From positions 1 through 55,596 of the forward strand of contig NZ_BSOY01000012.1 in the NCBI RefSeq assembly GCF_030160755.1: a DNA stretch of 55,596 nt, read 5' to 3'. The notes beneath the pieces are model-generated. The model had not been told where the DNA came from and ran no database searches. It worked only from the letters and a program-made list of their open reading frames with translations. Shown piece by piece: positions 34,112 to 42,642 of this stretch; position 1 is the first letter of the stretch; the number at the start of each line of letters is the position of its first letter. Source of the DNA: Brevundimonas denitrificans (lineage in GTDB: Bacteria; Pseudomonadota; Alphaproteobacteria; Caulobacterales; Caulobacteraceae). The position numbers and the translations under genes were made by a program.

Positions 34112-34330
34112 GACGCATCGGCGGAGGGTCCGTGCGGGGACGTTAACCGCATGACTATCCCGACTGTTAATCCCGCTACCCCATTTTGGTCATCGTTGCG
34201 TGATGATTGCCCCGTTCTCGCCTGACAGGCGATGTGTCTGCGTGCCTTCGCGCCCGCTCCGGATTTTCCATCGCTTCGGCGTCCAGTTCCAACGACGGCC
34301 CGCCGCCGCCGCCCAGTGAGTACCCGTTTC

Positions 34331-34993
34331 ATGCGAGATATCGCCTTGACCCCCTCCAAGACCAACGACGCCGAGTCCGAGACCCCCCGGCTGAACCGCC
34401 GCCAGGCCGCCAAGGTCCGCACCCGCCAGAAGGTGCTGGACGCCGCGCGCACCCTGTTCGCCGAGCGTGGCTATGAGCCCGCCACCATTCGCGACATCGC
34501 CAAGGGCGCGGGGATGTCGACGGGCGCCGTCTTCGCCAATTTCCAGGACAAGGCCGAACTGTTCGAGGCCGTCCTGTCGGAAGATCTGGCGAAACTGGCC
34601 GAAACGCTGAAGACCGCCGCCGCCGCTGAAACCTCGCTGCGCGCCCGTCTGCTGGCCGCCCTGACCGCCGGCTATCACAGCTCGCTGGAGCAGCTGCCGC
34701 TGGTCCAGGCGGTCGTGGCCCGCTCATGGTTCCAGCCGGTCGCCGCCGAGATGCGCACCCGCACCGCCATCAAGCCGCTGGTCATGGTCGTCTCCGACGC
34801 CCTGCAGGCCGGAGTGCGGGAGGGCGAGCTGCGCCAGGATGCGGACGTGCGTCTGCTCAGCGAGCTGATCTACGAGGCCTTCCTGTCGAACTACCGCCGC
34901 GCCGCCTACGACGGCTGGACCATGCAGCAGCTGACGACGCAGATCGGCAAGCAGATCGACGTGATCCTGGCGGGGCAGATTAGCCGGCAGTAA
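34331..34993 (+). CDS. TetR family transcriptional regulator
   Basis: A 220-residue repressor. The N-terminal helix-turn-helix lies at about 24-72, with TRQKVLDAARTLFAERGYE, then ATIRDIAKGAGMSTGAVFANF, a standard TetR pattern. The C-terminal ligand domain is all-alpha and unlike any subfamily I can name. I start at the ATG at 34331; the frame continues upstream but lacks a ribosome-binding site there. The regulated genes are unknown: upstream is the antiporter and downstream, convergent, the Rieske gene. A 5-bp inverted repeat, TCATC/GATGA, in the upstream region is a possible operator. Confidence 0.85.
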   Translation: MRDIALTPSKTNDAESETPRLNRRQAAKVRTRQKVLDAARTLFAERGYEPATIRDIAKGAGMSTGAVFANFQDKAELFEAVLSEDLAKLAETLKTAAAAETSLRARLLAALTAGYHSSLEQLPLVQAVVARSWFQPVAAEMRTRTAIKPLVMVVSDALQAGVREGELRQDADVRLLSELIYEAFLSNYRRAAYDGWTMQQLTTQIGKQIDVILAGQISRQ

Positions 34994-34998
34994 AGATC

Positions 34999-35136
34999 GT
35001 CTCCTCCCTGTTCGCGGAGCGAATGGGGAGGTGGCGCGGCTTCGCGCCGTGAGGGAGGGGCAGGACCGCGGCGCGGCCCCCCTCCACCATGCTTCGCATA
35101 GTCCCCCTCCCCATCGCTCCGCGACGGGGAGGAGAC
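34999..35136. repeat. Multi-hairpin intergenic repeat, family B
   Basis: Outer inverted arms GTCTCCTCCC (34999-35008) and GGGAGGAGAC (35127-35136) enclose several small hairpins: TTCGC-GGA-GCGAA (35011-35023), GGCGCGG-CTT-CGCGCC (about 35034-35048), ATGC-TTC-GCAT (about 35089-35099) and TCGC-TCC-GCGA (35114-35124). Sequences of this type are, from memory, scattered in Caulobacterales and other alphaproteobacterial intergenic regions. It ends exactly at the stop codon of the Rieske gene and fills the space between two convergent genes. Confidence 0.75.
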
Positions 35137-36258
35137 TCAGCTTTTCCAGCGTAATGTCGCCGCCTTGACCGGGTTCACGAACGGGCGGCCTTCGGCGCGG
35201 GACTTGATCCATTCGCGCTTCAGCTGCTGGTACCATTTCGCCTGTTTGTCGGCGTCGTCGATCCAGATCAGGGCGGGATCGTAGCGCAGGCCCTCGTTCT
35301 GCAGGTTCACCATGCCGCCGTCCTGTTTCAGGAAGGCGATGACGCCCATGCGCAGGAACGGCCTGGCGATCGCGAACACCCAGTGGTCGGACCAGAAGAT
35401 CTGGGTGATCGTCGTCTTCGTTTCTGTCCGGGGGGTCAGGCAGGTCAGGGCCAGGACCTGTTTCTCGCCGACCTGGATATGCTCCCAGCGATAGCCGGGC
35501 AGGCGGAACGAGATCTCGGTCGCCGGGGCGCCGCCGAGGATCTTATAGGCCCGGCTGTTCGACGACGGGGCGTGCCGGACCATGGCGAAGCCGTGCTCGC
35601 GCGGTTCGAAGGCCTTGGCCTTCTCGTGCATCGACGTCTCGGACCGCCACCACCACTGCTGATGCACATAGGGGCCGTGGGCCGGATCCATCAGGCCGAC
35701 GACGGCGTGATCGACATGGGCGTCGAAATCCATCCATTCGACCATCTTCGCCCCGCCCCCGACCACCCCGGGGAACAGCGGCGGCTCATGGTCAGGATCG
35801 GGCGCGGTGCGGGGATCGGACGCCATCCAGACGAAGACCATCCCCTGGCTTTCGCGGACCGGATAGCTCCGCACCCGGATGCGGTCGGCCTCATAGGGCT
35901 GGTCCTCCACCAGGGAGGGGATGGCGGCGCAGACGCCGTCGGGCCGGAAACGCCAGCCGTGGTAGCAGCATTCGATGGTCTCGCCCTCGCCGGGCTTCTC
36001 GACCAGCCGTCCGGCGGACAGGGGCGCGGCGCGGTGGGGGCAGATGTCGCGCATGGCGTAGACCTGGCCCGCCCGGGTCCGCCCGATCAGCACCGGCTCG
36101 CCGAGCAGTTCATGGCGCTTCAATGAGGCGGGGGCGACATCGCGGGACAGGGCGACGAAATACCAGGCGTCCAGCACGAATCCCTTGCCGAAGGCCGTCG
36201 GCGGGGCCTTGGCCTCGGGCGATTTCGGGGAGACGGGGGCGCTGTCGGCGGGGGTCAT
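35137..36258 (-). CDS. Rieske [2Fe-2S] aromatic ring-hydroxylating oxygenase, alpha-subunit type
   Basis: A 373-residue protein. The Rieske cluster ligands are Cys73-x-His75 (DICPHRAAPLS) and Cys97-x2-His100 (ECCYHGWRF). The C-terminal catalytic domain holds the mononuclear iron site, with the segment DAHVDHAVVGLMDPAHGPYVH supplying the likely His and Asp ligands. Such enzymes need an electron-donating reductase, not found here. The aromatic substrate cannot be predicted; related proteins include vanillate O-demethylase and chlorophyll-related oxygenases. No neighbouring catabolic genes suggest a pathway. The start is the ATG at 36258. Confidence 0.9.
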   Translation of the reverse strand: MTPADSAPVSPKSPEAKAPPTAFGKGFVLDAWYFVALSRDVAPASLKRHELLGEPVLIGRTRAGQVYAMRDICPHRAAPLSAGRLVEKPGEGETIECCYHGWRFRPDGVCAAIPSLVEDQPYEADRIRVRSYPVRESQGMVFVWMASDPRTAPDPDHEPPLFPGVVGGGAKMVEWMDFDAHVDHAVVGLMDPAHGPYVHQQWWWRSETSMHEKAKAFEPREHGFAMVRHAPSSNSRAYKILGGAPATEISFRLPGYRWEHIQVGEKQVLALTCLTPRTETKTTITQIFWSDHWVFAIARPFLRMGVIAFLKQDGGMVNLQNEGLRYDPALIWIDDADKQAKWYQQLKREWIKSRAEGRPFVNPVKAATLRWKS

Positions 36259-36374
36259 GCGGACAGTTTAGCGAGCCGCAGCGGTGAAGTCTTGACCGGC
36301 TGCATCCATTCGCGCCCTCTGCGACGACTAGGGACAGAAGCGGGCGTTTCGCCCGCGCACCGGGGATACAGACC

Positions 36375-37334
36375 ATGAAGACCATGACCGCCCTCGCCGC
36401 CCTCGCCGCGGCCCTTTCCTTCGCCGCCGCGGCGCCGGCCCTGGCCCAGGCGCACGGGGACCATGGCCAGGCGCCCGAGGCGGCCGCGGGCCACGGCCAT
36501 GCCCACGCCAACTTTGAATCGGGCCGTTTCCACGTCCGCGTCGACGGGCCGGAGCATCCCGTCGGCGACGTCATCCTGATTCCGGGCCTCAGCTCCTCGC
36601 CCGAGGTCTGGGACGGGCTGACCGAACAGCTGAAGGGCCGCTACCGCGTTCATCGCGTGCACATCCAGGGATTCGCCGGCGCGCCGCCCGAGGACAACGC
36701 CACGGGCGACGTCTCCGCCCCGGTCGCCGAGGATCTGGCCCGCTACATCGCCGAACAGGGCCTGAACAAGCCCGCCGTGATCGGTCACTCCATGGGCGGC
36801 ACCATCGGCATGATGCTGGCCGCGCGGCATCCGGACAGCGTCGGCAAGCTGATGGTCGTCGACATGGTGCCCTTCATGGGGGCGATGTTCGCCCAGCCGG
36901 GCACGGTCCCGACGGCCGAGAGCGTCACGCCCATGGCCGACATGATGCACCAGGGCATGGCCAACTCCCCCCGCGAACAATACCAGGCGCAGGCGGACGC
37001 CCAGATCGTCGCGATGATCAACACCGAGTCCCAGCGCGCCAAGCCCCTTGAGGACAGCCGGAGCAGCGACCAGAAGGTCTCCGCCGCGGCCTTCCGCGAG
37101 CTGATCGTCACCGACCTGCGGCCGGAGCTCGGCCGGATCACCGCGCCGACCACGGTGCTCTACGTCCGGTTCAACGATCCCCGCATGACCAACGACATGG
37201 TCGACGGCATCTACCGCGCCTCATTCGCCAACCTGCCCGGCGCGACCCTGACCCGGATCGACGACAGCGCCCATTTCATCATGCTGGACCAGCCCGCCCG
37301 GTTCGCCGCCGAGGTGAACGCGTTTTTAGAATAG
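36375..37334 (+). CDS. Secreted alpha/beta hydrolase with His-rich N-terminus
   Basis: A 319-residue protein with a signal peptide (TALAALAAALSFAAAAPALA), then an unusual His/Gly/Ala-rich stretch (HGDHGQAPEAAAGHGHAHA) with six histidines, and then an alpha/beta hydrolase fold. The nucleophile elbow is GHSMGG near residue 138, and the catalytic His is near the end (AHFIMLD). The His-rich segment may bind metal or be a linker. The substrate is unknown. The ATG at 36375 is preceded by a weak GGGG. A strong hairpin follows the gene. Confidence 0.85.
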   Translation: MKTMTALAALAAALSFAAAAPALAQAHGDHGQAPEAAAGHGHAHANFESGRFHVRVDGPEHPVGDVILIPGLSSSPEVWDGLTEQLKGRYRVHRVHIQGFAGAPPEDNATGDVSAPVAEDLARYIAEQGLNKPAVIGHSMGGTIGMMLAARHPDSVGKLMVVDMVPFMGAMFAQPGTVPTAESVTPMADMMHQGMANSPREQYQAQADAQIVAMINTESQRAKPLEDSRSSDQKVSAAAFRELIVTDLRPELGRITAPTTVLYVRFNDPRMTNDMVDGIYRASFANLPGATLTRIDDSAHFIMLDQPARFAAEVNAFLE

Positions 37335-37358
37335 GCGTCCGGAGCGTCATGGTTTCGG

Positions 37359-37404
37359 CGGAAAGGCCCCTCACAGTCGCGTGAACTGTGCGGGGCCGTT
37401 TCCG
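37359..37404 (+). terminator. Long hairpin after the alpha/beta hydrolase gene
   Basis: Stem pieces CGGAAA/TTTCCG, GGCCCC/GGGGCC and CACAGT/ACTGTG are nested with small bulges around a 7-base loop (37378-37384). It lies 25 bases past the stop. No U-tract follows on either strand, so it may be a Rho-dependent or processing structure rather than an intrinsic terminator. Confidence 0.55.
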
Positions 37405-37451
37405 CGCGCGGCGCGACCGGCTAAGACCGGGTACGGCTTGATGAGGTTTCG

Positions 37452-39575
37452 ATGGCGGGTTCCGGCTTCAACTTCGGACGTGGCGGCGGCGCGGGCCCGA
37501 AATCCGCGCGCACGCCGTGGCAGCGCGTCATGTACTGGAGCGCGGTGCTGGCGGTCTGGGGGCTGATTTTCCTCGTCGTGTTCTTCGCCGTCTTCGCGCG
37601 CGACCTGCCCAACACCTCGACCCTCTACAATGTCGATCGCCAGCCCTCGATCACCTATCTGGACCGCAACGGCGCCCTGATCGCGGTGCGCGGGACGCAA
37701 CAGGCCCCCCCCGCCGATCTGGACGCCCTGCCCGACTATGTGCCCGCGGCCTTCATCGCCATCGAGGACCGGCGCTTCTATCACCACCCCGGCTTCGACC
37801 CGATCGGCATGAGCCGGGCCATGGCCGCCAACATGCGCGCCGGGCGGGTGGTCCAGGGCGGCTCGACCCTGACCCAGCAGTTGGCCAAGAACCTGTTCCT
37901 GTCTCCCGACCAGAACATGAAGCGCAAGGTCCAGGAGCTGATGCTGGCGGTCTGGCTGGAGATGAAATTCTCCAAGGAGGAAATCCTCGCCCTGTATCTG
38001 AACCGGGTCTATTTCGGCGCCGGCGCCTATGGCATCGAGGCGGCCTCGCAGCGCTATTTCGACAAGAGCGCCCGCCAGCTGACCGTCGGCGAGGCGGCGC
38101 TTCTGGCCGGGCTGCTGAAGGCGCCGTCGCGCTATTCGCCGGTGTCCGAGAGCGAGCGCGCCGCCACCCGCGCAACCGTCGTGCTGAACGAGATGGTCGA
38201 CGCCGGCGTCATCACGCCCGAACAACGCGCCGCCGCCGTGACCGAGCCGGTCCGCGTCTCCCGCACCCTGGCCACCCAGCACGCCCAGTATTTCATCGAC
38301 TGGCTGGACAAGCAGATCCGCGAACTGGTCGGCGAGCCGACCGAGGACATGATCGTCGAGACGACCCTCGACCTGACCCTGCAGACCCAGGCCGAACGGT
38401 CGGTGCGCCGCATCCTCGACCGCGACCGCTCCAAGGGCGTGCAGCAGGCGGCCCTGGTGGCGCTGGACGGCGAGGGCCGGGTGCGGGCCATGATCGGCGG
38501 CGCCTCCTATGCCGACAGCCAATTCAACCGCGCGACCGACGCGCGGCGCCAGGCCGGGTCCGCGTTCAAGCCGTTCGTCTATCTGACGGCCCTGGAGAGC
38601 GGCTTCACGCCGGAGACCATGGTCAACGACGCCCCGATCCGCATCGGCAACTGGTCGCCGCGCAACTATTCGGGCTCGTTCGCGGGCGAGATGACCATGG
38701 CCCAGGCCGTGGCCCAGTCGACCAACACCATCGCCGCCGGCATGGCGGACCAGATCGGCCGCGACAATGTCGCCCGCACCGCCCGCCGCCTCGGCATCAC
38801 CAGCCGGATCGGGCTGGAGCCGGCCATGGCGCTGGGGGCCGTCGAGGTCTCGCCGCTGGAAATGGCCCAGGCCTATGACGCCTTCGCCAACGGCGGAAAG
38901 CGGGTGACGGCCTATGGCATCAGCCGCATCCGCACGCCGCAGGGCCGGGTGATCTACCAGCGCGCCTCCCGCGCCGACGGGCCGATCCAGGCCATCTCGA
39001 ACCCCTTCCTCTATTACCAGAACCAGATGCTGCGCGGGGTCATGACCTCGGGCACCGGCCGTTCGGCGGCCATCGCCGGACGCGACATCGCCGGCAAGAC
39101 GGGCACCACCTCGGACTACAAGGACGCCTGGTTCGTCGGCTACACCGGCGGCTTCGTCACCGCGGTCTGGGTCGGCAAGGACGACAATACGCCGATGCGC
39201 GGCGTCACCGGCGGCTCGTCGCCGGCGGCCATCTGGCGCGGCTTCATGGAGGCGGCCCTGCCGCGCCTGAACGCCCCGGCCATCCCCAACGGCCCGGCCA
39301 TGCCCGAGGGCTGGCAGCCGCCGAGCCCGGTCGAAAGCCTGATCGGCCGTATCGGCGACCTGTTCGGCGACAATCCGCCGGGCGGCTCCGAGATCGATCC
39401 GCTCGACGAATCCCTGCTGGAGCCGCTGCCGCGCCAGCCGGCGCCGCCGCGCCGCAACGAGCCGGGACCGGCCATCGTGCGCCCGACCGCGCCCCAGCCG
39501 CAGCGCGACCCGCCGGACCAGCGGCCGGAACCGGCTCCGCCGCCGGAGAAGAAGTCCGAGCCGCTGTTCTTCTAG
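37452..39575 (+). CDS. mrcA: Penicillin-binding protein 1A (bifunctional transglycosylase/transpeptidase)
   Basis: A 707-residue class A PBP that polymerises and crosslinks peptidoglycan. A single N-terminal membrane anchor lies at about 29-48. The GT51 domain (about 75-245) has the catalytic Glu105 in IAIEDRRFYHHPG and GGSTLTQQLAKN. The transpeptidase domain has Ser370-x-x-Lys373 (SAFK), STN at 423-425 and KTGTT at 549-553. The last ~85 residues are Pro-rich and disordered. The start is the ATG at 37452. The stop shares CTAG with the convergent YgjP gene. Confidence 0.96.
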   Translation: MAGSGFNFGRGGGAGPKSARTPWQRVMYWSAVLAVWGLIFLVVFFAVFARDLPNTSTLYNVDRQPSITYLDRNGALIAVRGTQQAPPADLDALPDYVPAAFIAIEDRRFYHHPGFDPIGMSRAMAANMRAGRVVQGGSTLTQQLAKNLFLSPDQNMKRKVQELMLAVWLEMKFSKEEILALYLNRVYFGAGAYGIEAASQRYFDKSARQLTVGEAALLAGLLKAPSRYSPVSESERAATRATVVLNEMVDAGVITPEQRAAAVTEPVRVSRTLATQHAQYFIDWLDKQIRELVGEPTEDMIVETTLDLTLQTQAERSVRRILDRDRSKGVQQAALVALDGEGRVRAMIGGASYADSQFNRATDARRQAGSAFKPFVYLTALESGFTPETMVNDAPIRIGNWSPRNYSGSFAGEMTMAQAVAQSTNTIAAGMADQIGRDNVARTARRLGITSRIGLEPAMALGAVEVSPLEMAQAYDAFANGGKRVTAYGISRIRTPQGRVIYQRASRADGPIQAISNPFLYYQNQMLRGVMTSGTGRSAAIAGRDIAGKTGTTSDYKDAWFVGYTGGFVTAVWVGKDDNTPMRGVTGGSSPAAIWRGFMEAALPRLNAPAIPNGPAMPEGWQPPSPVESLIGRIGDLFGDNPPGGSEIDPLDESLLEPLPRQPAPPRRNEPGPAIVRPTAPQPQRDPPDQRPEPAPPPEKKSEPLFF

Positions 39576-40282
39576 CGGCCCACCGCGTGCAGCGCCGGGC
39601 CGTTGTCGCGCAGCCATTTGCGGTGCGGGCGGTGGTCGCCGATCAGGCGCTGGACCACGGCCCAGTAGGCCGGGCTGTGGTCGGCGTGGACCAGGTGGGC
39701 CACCTCATGGGCGGCGAGGTAGTCGATCACCGTCGGCGGGGCCATGACCACGCGCCAGCTGTAGCGGATCGAGCGATTGTGCGGGCTGCACGAGCCCCAG
39801 CGGGATTTCGGATCGGCGATCGACATCTTCACCGGGCGCTGGCCGAGGGTGCGGAGATGGAAATCGGTTCGGGTCTGGAGCGTTTCTCTCGCCACCCTCT
39901 TGAACAGGTTTTCGACCCGTCTGGCATAGGCCTCGCCCTCGCCGCCCGAGGCGATCAGGGGGCCGTCGGCGTCCTCGGTCAGGCGGGCCGCCCCCGCGCC
40001 GCCGGTGGCCGTCAGCCGGGTCGGCTGGCCGAACAGGTCGATCAGCGCGCCGGGTTCGATCGGCGTGCCCTGCGGCCGGTCGGCCAGCCGTTCACGCATC
40101 CAGCCGGTCTTGGTGCGGGCGAAGGCGACGACCTCGGCCAGTTTGCGCTCGGACGGGGCGATCAGCACCGCCTCGCCGGCGCGGGCGTCGATGCGGATCG
40201 ACAGCCGGCGCGCGCGCGGATTGACCGACAGCCGGGCTGTCAGACCCTCAAGCGGCAGCCGCTGCCCGTTCCGGTACTGCAA
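39572..40282 (-). CDS. YgjP-type M48 metallopeptidase-like protein (DUF45)
   Basis: A 236-residue protein ending with the zinc-binding HEVAHLVHADHSPAYW, typical of YgjP/DUF45 (WLM-related), preceded by the family WGSCS segment. These proteins are predicted zinc peptidases; function is largely unproven. The first codon is TTG at 40282, with GGAACGAGG upstream on the minus strand. It lies inside the 3' end of phaZ (35-base overlap). No better start exists downstream until residue ~60. Expression is likely coupled to phaZ. Confidence 0.85.
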   Translation of the reverse strand: MQYRNGQRLPLEGLTARLSVNPRARRLSIRIDARAGEAVLIAPSERKLAEVVAFARTKTGWMRERLADRPQGTPIEPGALIDLFGQPTRLTATGGAGAARLTEDADGPLIASGGEGEAYARRVENLFKRVARETLQTRTDFHLRTLGQRPVKMSIADPKSRWGSCSPHNRSIRYSWRVVMAPPTVIDYLAAHEVAHLVHADHSPAYWAVVQRLIGDHRPHRKWLRDNGPALHAVGR

Positions 40283-41528
40283 CTATGGCCTCGTTCCTGG
40301 CGATGAAGTCGCGCACCCGCGGATAGATGTCGTCGCGGAAGCGGCGTCCGTTGAAGACGCCATAGTGGCCGACATCGGGGTGGACATACAGCACCCGTCT
40401 GGCGTCCGGCAGGCCTGTGCACAGGGTATGGGCGGCCTGGGTCTGGCCGACGCCGGAGATGTCGTCCTGTCCGCCCTCGACCGTCATCAGGCCGATGTCG
40501 GTGATGCGGGTCAGGTCGACCTTGCGCCCGCGATGCTCCAGCAGGCCGCGGGCCAGCAGATGCTGCTGGAAGACGATGTCGATGGTCTGGAGATAGAATT
40601 CCTCGGTCAGGTCCAGCACCGAGAGGTATTCGTCGTAGAAGGCCTCGTGCTTCTCGGCGGCGTCGCCGTCGCCCGAGACCAGGTGGCCGAAATAGTCGCG
40701 GTGGGCGTCGACGTGCTTGTCCTCGTTCATGGACATGAAGCTGTAGAGCTGGACGAAGCCCGGATAGACGCGCCGCCCGAAGCCCGGATAGGGCCAGGGC
40801 ACGGTGTGGATCATGTTCGACCGGAACCAGGTGAAGGGCTTGGCCTCGGCCAGCTGGTTGGTCACGGTCGGGGACAGCCGCGCGTCGATCGGCGAGCCCA
40901 TGAAGGTCATGGAGGCGGGCCGGTTGGGGTCGTTGTCCTCGGCCATCATGGCGCAGGCGGCCAGCACCGGCGGTCCGGGCTGGCAGACGCCGACGACGTG
41001 GGCGCGCGGGCCGATCTGGCCCAGCATGGTGCGGACGTGGTCGATATAGTCGAAGAAGTCGAACCGGCCCTCGAGCATCGGCACCTGACGGGCGTTGACC
41101 CAGTCGGTGACATAGACGTCGTGGTCCTGCAGGAAGCCCTCGACCGTGCCGCGCAACAGGGTGGCGTAGTGGCCGGACAGCGGGGCGACGATCAGCACCG
41201 CCGGCGCCGATGTGGGCTTGTCCGCGCGCTTCAGGTCGCCGAGATGGCGCGCGAACCGCACCAGCCGGCACCAGGGCGAGGACCAGATCACCTGTTCGGT
41301 GGTCCGCACCGGCTTGTCGCCGATGGTGATCGTCTCAACGCCCCAGGCGGGCTTGCCGTAGCGGCGCGTCACGCTCTCGAACAGACCGGCCGAGGCGAAG
41401 GCCGTGCGGCCGATCGCGGTCTCCGAGGCGGGATTGAAGGGAGAGGTCCAGAACTGCCGGGCCATCTGGGCCCCGAACCGGAACGGCGTCGCCGAATGAT
41501 AGGCGAGCTCGTGAAGCGAATAGAGCAT
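40248..41528 (-). CDS. phaZ: Intracellular poly(3-hydroxybutyrate) depolymerase
   Basis: A 426-residue intracellular PHB depolymerase. It has the lipase-like pentapeptide with cysteine as nucleophile, GVCQPGPP with Cys182, matching the intracellular PhaZ family rather than the secreted type. The family segments LIVAPLSGHYATLLRGTVE, VYVTDWVNARQVP and GHYGVFNGRRFRDDIYP complete it. It degrades amorphous granule PHB to oligomers or, with CoA, to 3-hydroxybutyryl-CoA, consistent with the dehydrogenase at 25273. The start is the ATG at 41528, directly next to a putative ECF promoter reading the opposite way. Confidence 0.95.
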   Translation of the reverse strand: MLYSLHELAYHSATPFRFGAQMARQFWTSPFNPASETAIGRTAFASAGLFESVTRRYGKPAWGVETITIGDKPVRTTEQVIWSSPWCRLVRFARHLGDLKRADKPTSAPAVLIVAPLSGHYATLLRGTVEGFLQDHDVYVTDWVNARQVPMLEGRFDFFDYIDHVRTMLGQIGPRAHVVGVCQPGPPVLAACAMMAEDNDPNRPASMTFMGSPIDARLSPTVTNQLAEAKPFTWFRSNMIHTVPWPYPGFGRRVYPGFVQLYSFMSMNEDKHVDAHRDYFGHLVSGDGDAAEKHEAFYDEYLSVLDLTEEFYLQTIDIVFQQHLLARGLLEHRGRKVDLTRITDIGLMTVEGGQDDISGVGQTQAAHTLCTGLPDARRVLYVHPDVGHYGVFNGRRFRDDIYPRVRDFIARNEAIVAVPERAAAAA

Positions 41529-41554
41529 GGAATCCTTGATACGGCCCAGCCGTT
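41529..41554 (+). promoter_or_regulatory. Candidate ECF-type promoter GGAAT-N17-CGTT
   Basis: GGAAT (41529-41533), 17 bases, then CGTT (41551-41554), reading toward the sigma factor gene at 41699. This is one base from the GGAAC-N16/17-CGTT form used by EcfG-class sigma factors in alphaproteobacteria. The transcript would have a leader of ~130 bases. It fits autoregulation by the encoded sigma factor or control by the general stress sigma factor; that is inference. Confidence 0.5.
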
Positions 41555-41698
41555 ACGCGGCAGAGCACCATAGAACGCATCGCACTGCAAAAAGATTATT
41601 GAGGGGCGAAATTACCGCGGGTTTGGGCAACCGCACGATTTCCTTGAACCGCCTGACGACTTGTCCGCACCTCTCATATGAAACGGAATTGGCGGCAG

Positions 41699-42250
41699 AT
41701 GGACAGGACCAGGGAGCAGCTTCTTGACGAGTATCTGGTCGCGTCCGCGCGAACCGGAGATCGCAAGGCGTTCGACCTGTTGGCGCAGCGTTGGGGCAGG
41801 AAACTGCTGGCCCACGCCTGGCGTCTGACCGGCGACGTCGATTTGGCGCGTGAGGCCGCCCAGGACGGCTGGATCGAGATCGTGCGCGGCGTGGACCGGC
41901 TGCGCGACGAGCGCGCCTTTCCAGCCTGGGCCTATCAGATCGTGACGCGCCGCTGCGCCCGGCAGATCGGCCGGGTGCGTCGCGACCGCGCCCTGACGGC
42001 GGCCGTCGCGATCGAGCCGGTCGTGGATATCGCGTCGCCGGAAGGCGGCGATCCCGGCGCATCCGCCCGCTTGCGGACGGCCCTCGCCGCCCTGCCGGAG
42101 GCGCAGCGCGCCGCGGTCGGCCTGTTTTATCTCGAGGACATGGACATCGCCGAGGTGGCGATCGCCCTGAACGTGCCGGCGGGCACGGTGAAGACCCGCC
42201 TGATGCATGCCCGCCGCACCTTGCGCGCGGTTCTGGAAGGAGACGTGTGA
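41699..42250 (+). CDS. ECF-type RNA polymerase sigma factor
   Basis: A protein of about 183 residues with both halves of an ECF sigma factor. Region 2 includes LARTGDR-like ARTGDRKAFDLLAQRWG and the -10 binding part DEAQ-like AREAAQDGWIEIVRG. Region 4 has LPEAQRAAVGLFYLEDMDIAEVA and VPAGTVKTRLMHARRTLR, the helix-turn-helix that reads the -35 element. I choose the ATG at 41699. A second ATG at 41678 in the same frame has no better ribosome-binding site, so the start is uncertain. The stop overlaps the next gene by one base. Confidence 0.88.
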   Translation: MDRTREQLLDEYLVASARTGDRKAFDLLAQRWGRKLLAHAWRLTGDVDLAREAAQDGWIEIVRGVDRLRDERAFPAWAYQIVTRRCARQIGRVRRDRALTAAVAIEPVVDIASPEGGDPGASARLRTALAALPEAQRAAVGLFYLEDMDIAEVAIALNVPAGTVKTRLMHARRTLRAVLEGDV

Positions 42251-42618
42251 TGCAGGATATCGACCGGATGATCGAGGAAGCCCTCGACGGCGAGGAACAG
42301 GCCCTGTTTCGCGAGACGGCGCGTGAGCCGGGTTTCTTCGAACAGGCCTTCGGCCTGCTCGGGGGACCCAACGGCTGGGTCAATGTCGTCATGATGGTCG
42401 TGCAGGCGGCGCTGTTCGTCGGCGGCCTGTGGGCGTGGTGGCGGTTTTTTGAGGCCGAGACGCCTCTGTCGGCCCTGCATTGGGGCTTGCCGGCCGCCGT
42501 GCTGGTGCTGATGGCCCTGATCATCAAACTGGGGATGATGCCGGAACTGCAGGCCAACCGGCTGATGCGGGAACTCAAGCGGCTCCAGCTTCAGGCGGTG
42601 GTGGGCCGCAAGGGATAG
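42250..42618 (+). CDS. Small membrane protein cotranscribed with the sigma factor, DUF6768-like
   Basis: A 122-residue protein. The N-terminal 28 residues are acidic (IDRMIEEALDGEEQALFRE). Two membrane segments lie at about 42-66 and 76-94, and the tail has basic helices (NRLMRELKRLQLQAV). The arrangement resembles the DUF6768 group that travels with ECF sigma factors as I remember it. The tight overlap with the sigma gene (TGATG at 42248-42252) suggests it controls sigma activity, as an anti-sigma partner would. That role is inferred from position. AAGGAG lies just upstream of the start. Confidence 0.7.
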   Translation: MQDIDRMIEEALDGEEQALFRETAREPGFFEQAFGLLGGPNGWVNVVMMVVQAALFVGGLWAWWRFFEAETPLSALHWGLPAAVLVLMALIIKLGMMPELQANRLMRELKRLQLQAVVGRKG

Positions 42619-42642
42619 GGAAACGAACGGGCCGTGACGCCG

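Noticed and set aside
34144..34170. A CtrA binding site (TTAA pair)
   Set aside because: Two TTAA motifs exist but their spacing is not the seven bases of the CtrA consensus.
37371..39617. A 748-codon open frame opposite PBP1A
   Set aside because: It is low in complexity (Arg/Gly/Leu-rich) and antisense to a protein with intact catalytic motifs, so it is a GC shadow.
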